Positions 6,876-12,556 of a DNA stretch of 12,556 bases are shown here, piece by piece; positions within the stretch are counted from its first letter, which is position 1, and every line of letters begins with the position of its first letter. The DNA comes from Pyrinomonadaceae bacterium (GTDB lineage Bacteria; Acidobacteriota; Blastocatellia; Pyrinomonadales; Pyrinomonadaceae), in the NCBI GenBank assembly GCA_013813825.1, contig JACCRA010000578.1, positions 1-12,556 of the forward strand, read 5' to 3'. The translations under genes were made by a program, and so were the position numbers. A model generated the notes under the pieces. The model saw only the letters and a program-made list of their open reading frames with translations. It did no database searches and had not been told where the DNA came from.

Positions 6876-7937
6876 ATGAAATCGCAAATGCTGATCAAGG
6901 CTTTGGGAGTTATTTTGCTGGCGGTCGGCGTGCCGCTCGCGTTGATTGCCGGAGCGTATCGCACGCGTCCCGCCGGTCGGACACAGACAGGACGGCAGGT
7001 GGTAGCCGGCGACTACAAAATTTCCGGCCCCTATACACACAACAACCTCGCGGTTTTTCTCATTCATGGCACAGACAAGCTCGGCGGTAAATCTTTTCTG
7101 ACGCTGCAAGAAGCGCTCAAGCAAAAGAAGGTCATCGTTTATGAAACGCAGTCGGTTAACGAGTTGGCGATTGAAAACTTGTCGCGAACCGAAGAGGTTT
7201 ACGTCCAGTCGGGCGACATCGTGAAGGGCGGGCAGCAGGATCGGATGCTGGGCGTCGATCTGGTGGTGCCGCCGCGTTCGGGTAAGATTTCGATTGCCGC
7301 CTTTTGCGTCGAGCAGGGTCGCTGGGCGAAACGCGGCACCGAAGAGTCCACGAAGTTCACCTCTTCGACCGAGCGCGTGGCGACCAGAGACTTGAAACTC
7401 GCGGCCAATAAGACGAGATCGCAAAGCGAAGTGTGGAGTAAAGTCGCGGAAGCGCAAGGCAAGTTGAGTGCGAACGTGGGAAGGCGCGTCAACGCCCCGG
7501 CCTCGGATTCGAGTTTCCAGTTGACGCTCGAAAATAAACAGGTGCAAGAGACGGCCGACGCTTACGTCCGAGCACTCTTGCACATCGCCGACGGGCGGAC
7601 GGACGTGATTGGCTACGCCTTCGCGATCAACGGCCAACTCAACAGCGCGGACGTTTATGCCGCCAACACGCTCTTCAAAAAGCTCTGGCCGAGTCTGTTA
7701 AAGGCCAGCGCCGTCGAGGCGATTGCCGACCGCCGACAAGATCATAAGTTCGCGCCCGTGTCCGCCGCGGACGTGAGCGCGTTTCTCAACGACGCCGAAC
7801 AGGGTACGGCCTCCGCGAAGGACGTGACGAAGCGCATCCACCTTGTCACGCGCGAGAGCCAAGTCAACATCCTCTTCGAGACCCGCGACCGCGCCGGCAA
7901 GGGGCCGTGGCTGCACAGGAGCTACATCAAGAAGTAA
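6876..7937 (+). CDS. Exported ARPP-1 (DUF6569) family protein
   Basis: The protein has 353 residues. Residues 1-27 (MKSQMLIKALGVILLAVGVP and on) form a signal peptide or membrane anchor. From about residue 50 the protein matches the ARPP-1 domain (ARG and rhodanese-phosphatase superfamily associated protein): strands with NLAVFLIHG and VIVYETQSVNEL, the conserved YVQSGDIVKGGQQDRMLGVD (109-128, which fits a typical GxxxxGxxQxR pattern), PPRSGKISIAAF, and CVEQGRW at 144-150, the most diagnostic stretch. The C-terminal half has ETADAYVRALL and IGYAFAINGQLNSADVY, also usual in this family. Its biochemical role is not established as far as I know; bioinformatic work linked it to ADP-ribosylglycohydrolase and phosphatase-type genes. 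Here it has an export signal and no such partner next to it. Flanking repeats make it a probable single-gene unit. Confidence 0.82.
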   Translation: MKSQMLIKALGVILLAVGVPLALIAGAYRTRPAGRTQTGRQVVAGDYKISGPYTHNNLAVFLIHGTDKLGGKSFLTLQEALKQKKVIVYETQSVNELAIENLSRTEEVYVQSGDIVKGGQQDRMLGVDLVVPPRSGKISIAAFCVEQGRWAKRGTEESTKFTSSTERVATRDLKLAANKTRSQSEVWSKVAEAQGKLSANVGRRVNAPASDSSFQLTLENKQVQETADAYVRALLHIADGRTDVIGYAFAINGQLNSADVYAANTLFKKLWPSLLKASAVEAIADRRQDHKFAPVSAADVSAFLNDAEQGTASAKDVTKRIHLVTRESQVNILFETRDRAGKGPWLHRSYIKK

Positions 7938-7942
7938 GATTT

Positions 7943-8015
7943 AGAGGTCAGAGGTGAGCGGTCAGAGGTGAGCGGTTAGTGCATAGCAAACTGTTTTGCC
8001 TAGCCGCTGACCTCT
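7943..8015. repeat. Tandem repeat plus imperfect hairpin after the ARPP-1 gene
   Basis: Two 14-base units AGAGGTGAGCGGTC/T lie in tandem at 7950-7963 and 7964-7977 (13 of 14 identical), preceded by a partial unit AGAGGTC. The second unit with its tail (7964-7979) pairs with CTAGCCGCTGACCTCT at 8000-8015, 14 of 16 positions. GCAAA (7986-7990) and TTTGC (7995-7999) pair inside the loop. It begins six bases after the stop codon, so it probably forms the 3' end of that message. The sequence differs from the CTTTGCGTGAG family. Confidence 0.65.
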
Positions 8016-8062
8016 AGCCTCTGAGTCGTCCCAGCAATCTTTCGGCCTCCTCCCTTGTTTTG

Positions 8063-8071
8063 TGCTATTCT
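8063..8071 (+). promoter_or_regulatory. Extended -10 promoter candidate for the lipoprotein gene
   Basis: TGCTATTCT has the extended -10 form TGnTATnnT. No -35 box is recognisable at the right distance, as is common with extended -10 sites. It would leave a leader of about 65 bases before ATG 8143 and lies beyond the preceding repeat. Confidence 0.4.
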
Positions 8072-8127
8072 CTCCCTTGTTCATTCCCCTGCAACTGAAT
8101 ATCCCGCATTACCTGACTTTGTTTGAA

Positions 8128-8136
8128 GAGGAGAGG
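8128..8136 (+). promoter_or_regulatory. Ribosome binding site for the lipoprotein gene
   Basis: GAGGAGAGG ends six bases before ATG 8143. It selects this start, which places a signal peptide at the N-terminus, over the in-frame start at 8062. Confidence 0.75.
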
Positions 8137-8142
8137 ATTGCT

Positions 8143-9096
8143 ATGCGCGCATGTCACAAAGCAAAAATTTTGGGCGGCGGTGTCACCCTCTTGCTGGCCC
8201 TCGCGGTCGCGGGCTGCCAACAAGGTGCGGTCACGGAGACCGCCAACACCAACACTAATGCGACGACGGCTAACGCCAATGTCAATACGAACAGCAACGT
8301 CAATACCAACGCCGCGCCAGCGTCAACCGCGATGATCGAGACGCGCGAGCCGGAGCGGTATCGCGCTAACGTCGTCTTTACACAGGCCGAGGTGAGCGGT
8401 TCGGCGCAGCAGAAGTCGGCGTCGCTGCCGCAGATTCAGGTCGCTCGTAGCGGCGCGGATCGGCGGTATGCGATTAATTTGCCGGCTGTCGGCGAGGTGA
8501 TCTTTCTGGATCGCGCCGACAAGCGTTACTTAGTGCTGCCGAGTCGCAAGCAGTATGTGGAGTTGTCGAAAGAGATGACCGGCTTCGATGTGCGCTCGCT
8601 GACGCCGGGGCAGATGGTCGCGCAGTTGCAAAAGCAACCGGGCATGACGCGCGTCGGCGACGACACGGTTAATGGTCGCGGCGTCGTCAAGTACCGCTAC
8701 GCGACGACGGCACAGACCGGCACGCAGGCCGGCGACGTGCAGAGCGAGAGTTTCATCTACGTGGACAATGAGACTGGGCTGCCGCTCAAGGTTGAAGGCT
8801 ACGGGCAAGCGAGCGGCAACGTGCGGGGCATGTCGAGCGGCAAGGTCACGGTCGAGATGCGCGACATCCAAACCGAGGTCGAGCCGGCATTGTTCGAGTT
8901 GCCACAAGGCTACACGCAGATCACGCAGGATGAGATCAAACAGCAATTGCAAATGCTGTCCGGCCTCTTCCAAGTACTGATGAGCAACATGAACGCGCAG
9001 GGCAACACGACTCCGAGCGGTACGCCGGCCAGCACGCCCGCGACCGCCACGCCATCGCCAACCGCGAGCGCATCTCCGTCGGCCACCGTGCGCTGA
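8143..9096 (+). CDS. Lipoprotein with LolA-fold-like sensor/binding domain
   Basis: The protein has 317 residues. After the signal peptide MRACHKAKILGGGVTLLLAL comes the lipobox LAVAGC, so Cys at about 25 should be lipidated and the protein held on a membrane facing the periplasm or outside. A flexible Asn/Thr-rich arm follows (NTNTNATTANANVNTNSN). Residues about 65-270 are a series of beta strands with YRANVVFTQ, RRYAINLPAVGEVIFLDRAD, KRYLVLPSRKQYVELSKEM, VGDDTVNGRGVVKYRY, FIYVDNETGLPLKVEGYG and ALFELPQGYTQIT, the style of LolA/LppX or DUF4412-like lipoprotein-sorting folds, which bind acyl chains. The C-terminus is a Pro/Ser/Thr/Ala-rich tail (TPSPTASASPSATVR). The fold is suggested by eye only; ligand and partner are unknown. 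The next gene also encodes an exported or anchored protein. Confidence 0.75.
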   Translation: MRACHKAKILGGGVTLLLALAVAGCQQGAVTETANTNTNATTANANVNTNSNVNTNAAPASTAMIETREPERYRANVVFTQAEVSGSAQQKSASLPQIQVARSGADRRYAINLPAVGEVIFLDRADKRYLVLPSRKQYVELSKEMTGFDVRSLTPGQMVAQLQKQPGMTRVGDDTVNGRGVVKYRYATTAQTGTQAGDVQSESFIYVDNETGLPLKVEGYGQASGNVRGMSSGKVTVEMRDIQTEVEPALFELPQGYTQITQDEIKQQLQMLSGLFQVLMSNMNAQGNTTPSGTPASTPATATPSPTASASPSATVR

Positions 9097-9123
9097 TCGC
9101 ATGAGAGTGACGCTCTCAAGTTG

Positions 9124-9188
9124 AGACTCACGCAAAGGCGCAAAGACTGAATTGTTTTCTAGGCGCCTTTGCGCCTTTGCGTGAGTCT
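9124..9188. repeat. REP-like long perfect palindrome, CTTTGCGTGAG family
   Basis: Positions 9124-9145 and 9167-9188 are perfect reverse complements over 22 bases with a 21-base loop. The arm holds GCGCCTTTGCGCCTTTGCGT, so it also has an internal repeat of GCGCCTTT. The CTTTGCGTGAG core is the one at 6673-6683. It sits between the lipoprotein stop (9096) and ATG 9225. Such a stem would be very stable in RNA and could end or insulate transcripts. No T-run follows. A perfect 22-base stem suggests recent insertion or selection on the structure. Confidence 0.85.
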
Positions 9189-9224
9189 GCTTGGGCCTGC
9201 GCCTTCAACGCGAAAGGACTTCAA

Positions 9225-10022
9225 ATGAAATACTTGCTTGTTTTAGTGGTCGGAGCGATCATCGGCGCACTGCTGGCGCTGTATTTCTTCGTCGGCGCGC
9301 CGCGCGTGAAAGAGACGCTGCGGGCTGGCGCGCCGGTGCAAGCGCCCGAAGCGGCGGGCGATCCGCCGGGCACGGCCGTCCTGACGCTCGACGAAAAATT
9401 CTTCGACGAACTACTCGCGACTATTTTTAAGGAAATGCCGCCGCCATCCTTCAAGCTCGGCGCGCTCGAAGGGGACCAACCAGCGGTTCCGCCGACGGGA
9501 GTGCGCTTCGTCGCCGCTCAGGACAGCAGCGGCTGTCAGAATCAGGTCGTGTTGCAGCCCGAAGGCGGCGGGGCGCGGACGAGCGTCAAGCTGGCGAACA
9601 ACCAGATCGTCGCACCGCTCGCGTTCAGCGGCAGCTACAACGTGCTGGGCAACTGCACTAACTTTCGCGGCTCGGCGCAAGCCAACATCGCGCTCTCTTT
9701 CGATCAGGCGCAGCAAACGCTCTCCGGCCAACTCAACGTCGAAGGCGTCAACCTCGAGGGCGTCCCCGTCATCCTGAGCGGCCCCGTCACGGCCTTCGTG
9801 CAGAACGCGATCAACCAGCGCGTCAATCCGCTGACGCTGTTGCGCGGCTCGCAGCTTTCGCTCAACGTGCCGGTGCAGTCGAGCAACGCGGCGCTCCGGG
9901 CGCAGGCCAAAGACATCCGCTCCGAAGTCAAAGACGGCGCGCTCCGTCTCCATATTACCTACGACTTCAGCGGCTCAACGGGCAGCGGCGGCCAGCCGAC
10001 GGCCGCGCCACCACAAAGTTAA
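9225..10022 (+). CDS. Membrane-anchored or exported protein of unknown function
   Basis: The protein has 265 residues from ATG 9225, with GAAAGGA at 9212-9218 six bases upstream. The longer frame from 9177 would begin inside the palindromic repeat and is rejected. Residues 1-23 (MKYLLVLVVGAIIGALLALY) form an uncleaved anchor or signal. Then come a Pro/Ala linker, LTLDEKFFDELLATIFKEM at about 55-75, and a beta-rich body: VVLQPEGGGARTSVKLANN, FSGSYNVLGNCTNFRG, SAQANIALSFDQAQQTLSGQ, VPVILSGPVTAFVQNAINQR and ALRLHITYDFSG. Two Cys (GCQNQ, GNCTN) may form a disulfide. The alternating amphipathic strands and the helix before NPLTLL recall lipid-binding tubular or DUF2993-like proteins, but I do not recognise a family and claim no function. 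A diverged copy of its last codons lies at 11375-11458. Confidence 0.75.
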   Translation: MKYLLVLVVGAIIGALLALYFFVGAPRVKETLRAGAPVQAPEAAGDPPGTAVLTLDEKFFDELLATIFKEMPPPSFKLGALEGDQPAVPPTGVRFVAAQDSSGCQNQVVLQPEGGGARTSVKLANNQIVAPLAFSGSYNVLGNCTNFRGSAQANIALSFDQAQQTLSGQLNVEGVNLEGVPVILSGPVTAFVQNAINQRVNPLTLLRGSQLSLNVPVQSSNAALRAQAKDIRSEVKDGALRLHITYDFSGSTGSGGQPTAAPPQS

Positions 10023-10053
10023 TCACCCTCAGAACGGTTTTTAGAATCAGTGT

Positions 10054-10135
10054 TTGTAACTTAAATTCTTAGCGCGTGCTGGCTAGCATTTGTCGTGATG
10101 ATGCGTCACGAAAATTCCACGAGCTAAGATTACAA
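10054..10135. repeat. Nested inverted repeat upstream of the response regulator
   Basis: Three nested arm pairs share one centre: TTGTAA (10054-10059) with TTACAA (10130-10135), TCTTAGCGCGTG (10067-10078) with CACGAGCTAAGA (10118-10129, 11 of 12), and CGTGA (10094-10098) with TCACG (10106-10110). The right outer arms are continuous, while the left ones are split by seven bases. It starts 31 bases after the stop at 10022 and ends just before a promoter-like box. It may be a transcript end, an operator, or the end of a decayed mobile element. Confidence 0.6.
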
Positions 10136-10143
10136 GGTACGGG

Positions 10144-10152
10144 TGCTATGAT
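10144..10152 (+). promoter_or_regulatory. Extended -10 promoter candidate for the response regulator
   Basis: TGCTATGAT matches the extended -10 pattern TGnTATnAT, with one change from TATAAT. No good -35 is seen. Transcription would begin near 10159, giving a leader of about 40 bases before ATG 10202. Confidence 0.5.
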
Positions 10153-10201
10153 TGCCATGATTGAGCAGTTCAGCATAACGGATGAGGCAAGATAAATTTC
10201 T

Positions 10202-10948
10202 ATGTCTTCTGAAACTCAACGCACCATACTTGTGGTGGAAGATGATGCCTCCACACGTGACTTCTTTTGTTCTCTGTTTCGACTCCAAGCTTACAATGTA
10301 GTCGAGGCGCAGAATGGCAAAGAAGGTATCTTGGCGGCGTCGCGCGCGCACCCAGACCTGATCGTAATGGATTTGGCGATGCCCGAAATGGATGGAATAG
10401 AAACTGTGCGGCGCATCCAGCAAGTGCCCAAACTAGCCGGCATACCCGTTTTCGCTGTCAGTGCTTATGGCATTGGCGCTGTCAAAGCAGATGCCATCGC
10501 TGCCGGGTGCAAAGAGGTGTTTGATAAACCAGTTGATATCGACCTGCTGGTGAAAAAGATCGAAGAAGCCTTGCGCGTTGACCCTTCACCTGAGGCCTTG
10601 CCAACGGAACAAAGAAAATACTTATTCGCCAGAAAAGTAGAGCGCGTGCAGACCGCAATTCCTATCGATTGGGGGTTAACTGAAGCGTGTAATCGCCATG
10701 GCACGATCACCAGCTTAAGCATCAACGGATGCCTCATTCAAACCGACATGATTGAGCCGCTTTACGGTCAGCCCATCTTTATTCAGTTAAAACTGCCGAA
10801 CGAGAAATGGCTGTCCCTGCAAAGTGAAGTACTTTACTATCTGAGGGGAGCGGGTTTTGCGGTAGAGTTCAAGGAATTGAGTGCCGATAATGAGGCGGTA
10901 ATCACACGGTTAGTAGAGCAACGCCGCCAAATAAAAATCATGTCGTAA
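10202..10948 (+). CDS. Response regulator with receiver and PilZ-like domain
   Basis: The protein has 248 residues. Residues 8-125 are a receiver domain: acidic pocket E13-D14-D15, phospho-acceptor D57 in IVMDLAMPEMDG, switch S87 in AVSAYG, and K109 in FDKPVD. After a short linker, residues about 140-240 look like PilZ: an RxxxR (R144-KVE-R148), then SLSINGCLI at 171-179 corresponding to the D/NxSxxG motif (Ser in place of Asp/Asn), and GAGFAVEFKEL near the end. This predicts a phosphorylation-controlled cyclic-di-GMP responder, soluble and without a DNA-binding domain. No sensor kinase is adjacent, so it is an orphan. GAGG at 10184-10187 is too far (14 bases) to be a strong ribosome site. 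Base composition is visibly more AT-rich than in neighbouring genes, which suggests transfer. The receiver is certain; the PilZ call is probable. Confidence 0.88.
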   Translation: MSSETQRTILVVEDDASTRDFFCSLFRLQAYNVVEAQNGKEGILAASRAHPDLIVMDLAMPEMDGIETVRRIQQVPKLAGIPVFAVSAYGIGAVKADAIAAGCKEVFDKPVDIDLLVKKIEEALRVDPSPEALPTEQRKYLFARKVERVQTAIPIDWGLTEACNRHGTITSLSINGCLIQTDMIEPLYGQPIFIQLKLPNEKWLSLQSEVLYYLRGAGFAVEFKELSADNEAVITRLVEQRRQIKIMS

Positions 10949-11272
10949 GAAAGAGTTACTAGAAGCCACCTCAAGAATCATTCTGACCGAAGCAGAGGGC
11001 AGTTTCCTTGAGTGTTTTCAAGCGTGCGTCAGCGGCTTCGTATTTTTGAGATAGCTTCTAGATTCTGTAATGGAAGTTCGTAGTTTTTGCCCGTAACCGC
11101 TTCCATCAAATTTGAAATTTCAGATTACAAATTTGCAGCGGCGCAAAGATGAAGACTCACATTACAAAGCACATGTGCGAATAACTCTACCCTGACACAT
11201 ACAATTGACGCAGTACAGATAAACGAGAAGCCGCGCCTCATCTTCCCAAACTGTGCCACTATTAACGAGTGA
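10949..11272. other. AT-rich gene-free stretch after the response regulator
   Basis: No convincing coding frame is seen on either strand. Short inverted pairs occur: CTAGAAGC (10959-10966) with GCTTCTAG (11054-11061), and inside it CTCAAG (10970-10975) with CTTGAG (11007-11012). CAAATTTG occurs twice around 11107-11135. GGCGCAAAGA (11140-11149) and AGACTCAC (11153-11160) resemble pieces of the 9124-9188 repeat arm and may be a degraded copy. TTGACG at 11205-11210 has no -10 partner. Confidence 0.5.
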
Positions 11273-11458
11273 AGAACTGACGACACGCCTTACTTATCGA
11301 CCGTGCTGAGCGCGCTGATCGCAGGGCCGTTGAGGACGTGGCCGTCCGTGGGCGCAAAGCGCGAGCCGTGGCAAGGGGCGCTCCGCCTCCACATCACCTA
11401 CGACTTCAGCGGCTCAACGGGCCGGCCGGCCGCGCCCGCGGCGGCGCCGCAAAGTTAA
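11273..11458 (+). pseudogene. 3' remnant of a paralogue of the 9225-10022 gene
   Basis: From 11375 the frame reads GALRLHITYDFSGSTG, identical to the end of the 9225-10022 protein, then a similar Ala/Pro tail ending APQS and TAA at 11456-11458. DNA differences inside the identical stretch are synonymous (for example CGT/CGC, CAT/CAC, ATT/ATC), so this was a diverged, once-selected coding copy and not a fresh duplication. Upstream the frame stays open to a stop at 11270-11272 (residues such as YLSTVLSALIAGPLRTWPSV), but that part does not match the parent and has no clear start. I read it as a truncated paralogue tail joined to other sequence. Confidence 0.7.
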
Positions 11459-11635
11459 TCAACTTCGGGAAGGCAACAGGTTCGTCTGCGGCTGCGCCGC
11501 CGTCTGAGGGAGGGCTTCGCCTCACCAGTTGAACTGACGCGGAAGTTCCTCCGCACCTCCGGAGTCTTGAAATCTTTCAGTCCGTCTTCGCTCCAGTCGT
11601 ATTGCGCCAGATAAATGGAGAGTTATTCTGGATTT

Positions 11636-12226
11636 CTACCGGCTGCCTCGAACGGTAACCACAACCGCCTCGTCGGCCTCAGTCGTCGTTTGCTGAATCC
11701 TCAAACTACTGCTTGAGAACGTTTCTTCGTAAAGCTGTTTACGACCGACAAAAGCCAGAAAGCCTAAGGTCGGCTGAGGCGGCAGTTGCGGGCGCTGGGA
11801 GGATGCATGGGCGATGACAGGGAAGTTATGGCGGTATTCGATCTCGTCGGCGAGGACTGTAACTGAGCCGGCATCGGGTTCGGTGAGTGCCGACCGGAGA
11901 AAGCTCTTGGCAACGTCGCGGGCGAAGATGCCGTCCTTGTGGTCATCCACAAAAGGTTTGGCGAGCGACAGGTGGAGGGCGGCGATGCGATCTTGTTGGT
12001 CGAGCACTGCGTCGAGCTTTACCAAGCTGCGAAACTTCTCGCCTTCGGGCCTGAAGCTAATGACGGTGTTCCCGCTCTCGTCTTTCGCCGACCCGACTTC
12101 GACGAGTGAGAACCAGTGGAATAGCTAAGCTTGCTTCGCATCTTCGATGCGCTCCCAGCGAAGACTGCCACGTTGCATCCCGCCATAGCCCAGCCAGTTG
12201 TTAATGGCTCCCCACAGCCTACTCAC
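11636..12226 (-). pseudogene. Gene downstream of CHAT, interrupted by in-frame TAG
   Basis: GTG 12226 has GGGAGG five bases upstream and starts MSRLWGAINNWLGYGGMQRG, then SLRWERIEDAKQA. An in-frame TAG (12127-12125) follows at codon 34. Past it, the same frame continues as LFHWFSLVEVGSAKDESGN, TVISFRPEGEKFRSLVKLDA, AALHLSLAKPFVDDHKDGIF and so on, to TAG 11638-11636. Read through, it would be about 196 residues. Both sides look like real protein in one frame. The only in-frame start after the TAG that I found near it is TTG 12025, which would drop a well-formed region, so a nonsense mutation (GAG or CAG to TAG) or programmed readthrough explains it better than two genes. I do not recognise the family. 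It lies 100 bases after the CHAT gene stop on the same strand. A sequencing error is also possible. Confidence 0.65.
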
Positions 12227-12229
12227 CGA

Positions 12230-12237
12230 TTCCTCCC
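12230..12237 (-). promoter_or_regulatory. Ribosome binding site deciding GTG 12226
   Basis: The minus strand reads GTGGGAGGAATCGGTGAG. GGGAGG (12237-12232) sits five bases before the GTG. It is among the best Shine-Dalgarno matches in the window and marks the true start of the interrupted gene. Confidence 0.65.
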
Positions 12238-12281
12238 ACGCTTTGCCGCCGCCGTGCGAAGGATTGCTGCGCACAGATAAC

Positions 12282-12298
12282 TGTCGGCTTGGCCGACA
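12282..12298 (-). terminator. Hairpin just after the CHAT gene
   Basis: TGTCGGC and GCCGACA form a perfect 7-base GC-rich stem with a 3-base loop, 27 bases after the CHAT stop codon. No T-run follows on the minus strand (GTTATC comes next), so it is at best a weak terminator or a transcript stabiliser between the two genes. Confidence 0.45.
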
Positions 12299-12325
12299 CT
12301 CGCACGCCGAATCCGAGCTATACGC

Positions 12326-12556
12326 TTAACCCTTTTCCCGGATGCTCCGCCAGTCGCCGTTGAGAATAAAGCTCGCCCAGAAGAACGGATGCTGCCTCGT
12401 CTTCCGTCGCAGAAATTCCAATTGCACCTGCCGCAAAGCCTCCGTTCGCCCTTCGCCGGACTGTAGCCGCCGGTAGTATTCGATGATGACTTCGCCAGTC
12501 GCCGTGTCGTCCACTTTCCACAGCGTCATTATTTGGCTCTCCGCTCCCGCCAGCAC
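12326..12556 (-). CDS. CHAT domain protein, C-terminal fragment (runs off the window)
   Basis: Only the last 76 or so residues are visible; the frame is open through the window end. They match the C-terminus of CHAT (caspase HetF associated with TPRs) peptidase domains: LAGAESQIMTLWKVDDTATG, then IIEYYRRLQSG, EALRQVQLEFLRR, HPFFWASFILNGDW. In family members this follows the segment with the catalytic Cys by roughly 30-50 residues, so the His-Cys dyad and any TPR repeats lie outside the window and cannot be checked. The apparent GTG start at the edge is an internal Val. CHAT proteins include cysteine proteases in programmed cell death and defence (for example the TPR-CHAT/Csx29 and gasdermin systems) and many of unknown role. 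The next gene on the strand is the amber-interrupted one. Confidence 0.88.
   Translation of the reverse strand: MLAGAESQIMTLWKVDDTATGEVIIEYYRRLQSGEGRTEALRQVQLEFLRRKTRQHPFFWASFILNGDWRSIREKG

Noticed and set aside
6849..7637. Long minus-strand frame of 262 codons
   Set aside because: It is antisense to the ARPP-1 gene and has no recognisable domain.
10959..11061. Structured RNA from CTAGAAGC/GCTTCTAG and inner arms
   Set aside because: The arms are short and far apart, competing pairings cross each other, and nothing supports conservation.
10127..11130. AGATTACAA at 10127-10135 and 11122-11130 as attachment-site direct repeats
   Set aside because: Nine AT-rich bases can recur by chance in this stretch, and no integrase gene is present.
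11338..11532. Plus-strand frame of 64 codons
   Set aside because: It is out of frame with the paralogue tail at 11375-11458, which explains the sequence better, and its translation is Arg/Ala/Gly-rich like a shadow frame.
11607..11631. Terminator hairpin after the interrupted gene
   Set aside because: CCAGATAA and TTATTCTGG pair only with a bulge, the stem is AT-rich, and no T-run follows on the minus strand.
11814..12128. Plus-strand frame of 104 codons
   Set aside because: It lies antisense to the interrupted minus-strand gene, whose translation looks far more like protein; this one is Ser-rich without motifs.

Overview
The window is a high-GC bacterial chromosome segment of mostly ordinary genes, with an accessory-looking, partly decayed right-hand third. 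The mix points to Acidobacteriota, perhaps the Blastocatellia/Pyrinomonadaceae side: exported proteins with TonB C-terminal domains, a DUF4388 protein, a lipoprotein with an Asn/Thr-rich linker, Shine-Dalgarno sites in front of only some genes, and palindromic intergenic repeats. This placement is an inference from gene content, not from a marker gene.

Layout. (1) 1-2614, plus strand: two exported or membrane proteins, each ending in a TonB-like C-terminal domain; the second is a DUF4388-membrane segment-TonB fusion. A hairpin at 2681-2731 separates them from the next block, which converges on them. (2) 5806-2738, minus strand: an isopropylmalate/homocitrate synthase-like enzyme, a hicB-hicA toxin-antitoxin pair with a 4-base overlap, and an M20 (PepT-like) metallopeptidase. 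(3) 5894-10022, plus strand: thymidine kinase, a secreted ARPP-1 (DUF6569) protein, a LolA-fold-like lipoprotein, and a membrane-anchored or exported protein of unknown function. The gaps between these genes carry palindromic repeats; two share the core CTTTGCGTGAG. (4) 10023-11458: a visibly AT-richer segment holding one response regulator with a PilZ domain. It has a nested inverted repeat at its left edge and a diverged copy of the last codons of the 10022-end gene at its right edge. (5) 12556-11636, minus strand: the C-terminal end of a CHAT (caspase-like) protein, then a short gene with a good ribosome binding site and GTG start whose frame is interrupted by an in-frame TAG at codon 34 before continuing for about 160 codons.

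Functional reading. Blocks 1 to 3 look like housekeeping and envelope genes with no single shared pathway. The parts most worth a second look are the CHAT gene with its amber-interrupted neighbour, the response-regulator segment bracketed by a gene 3' end and its diverged copy, the hicBA control region with a palindrome covering the start codon, and the repeat family. I found no CRISPR array, tRNA, rRNA, transposase or integrase gene. No complete new defence system can be claimed from what is visible, because the CHAT gene runs out of the window.
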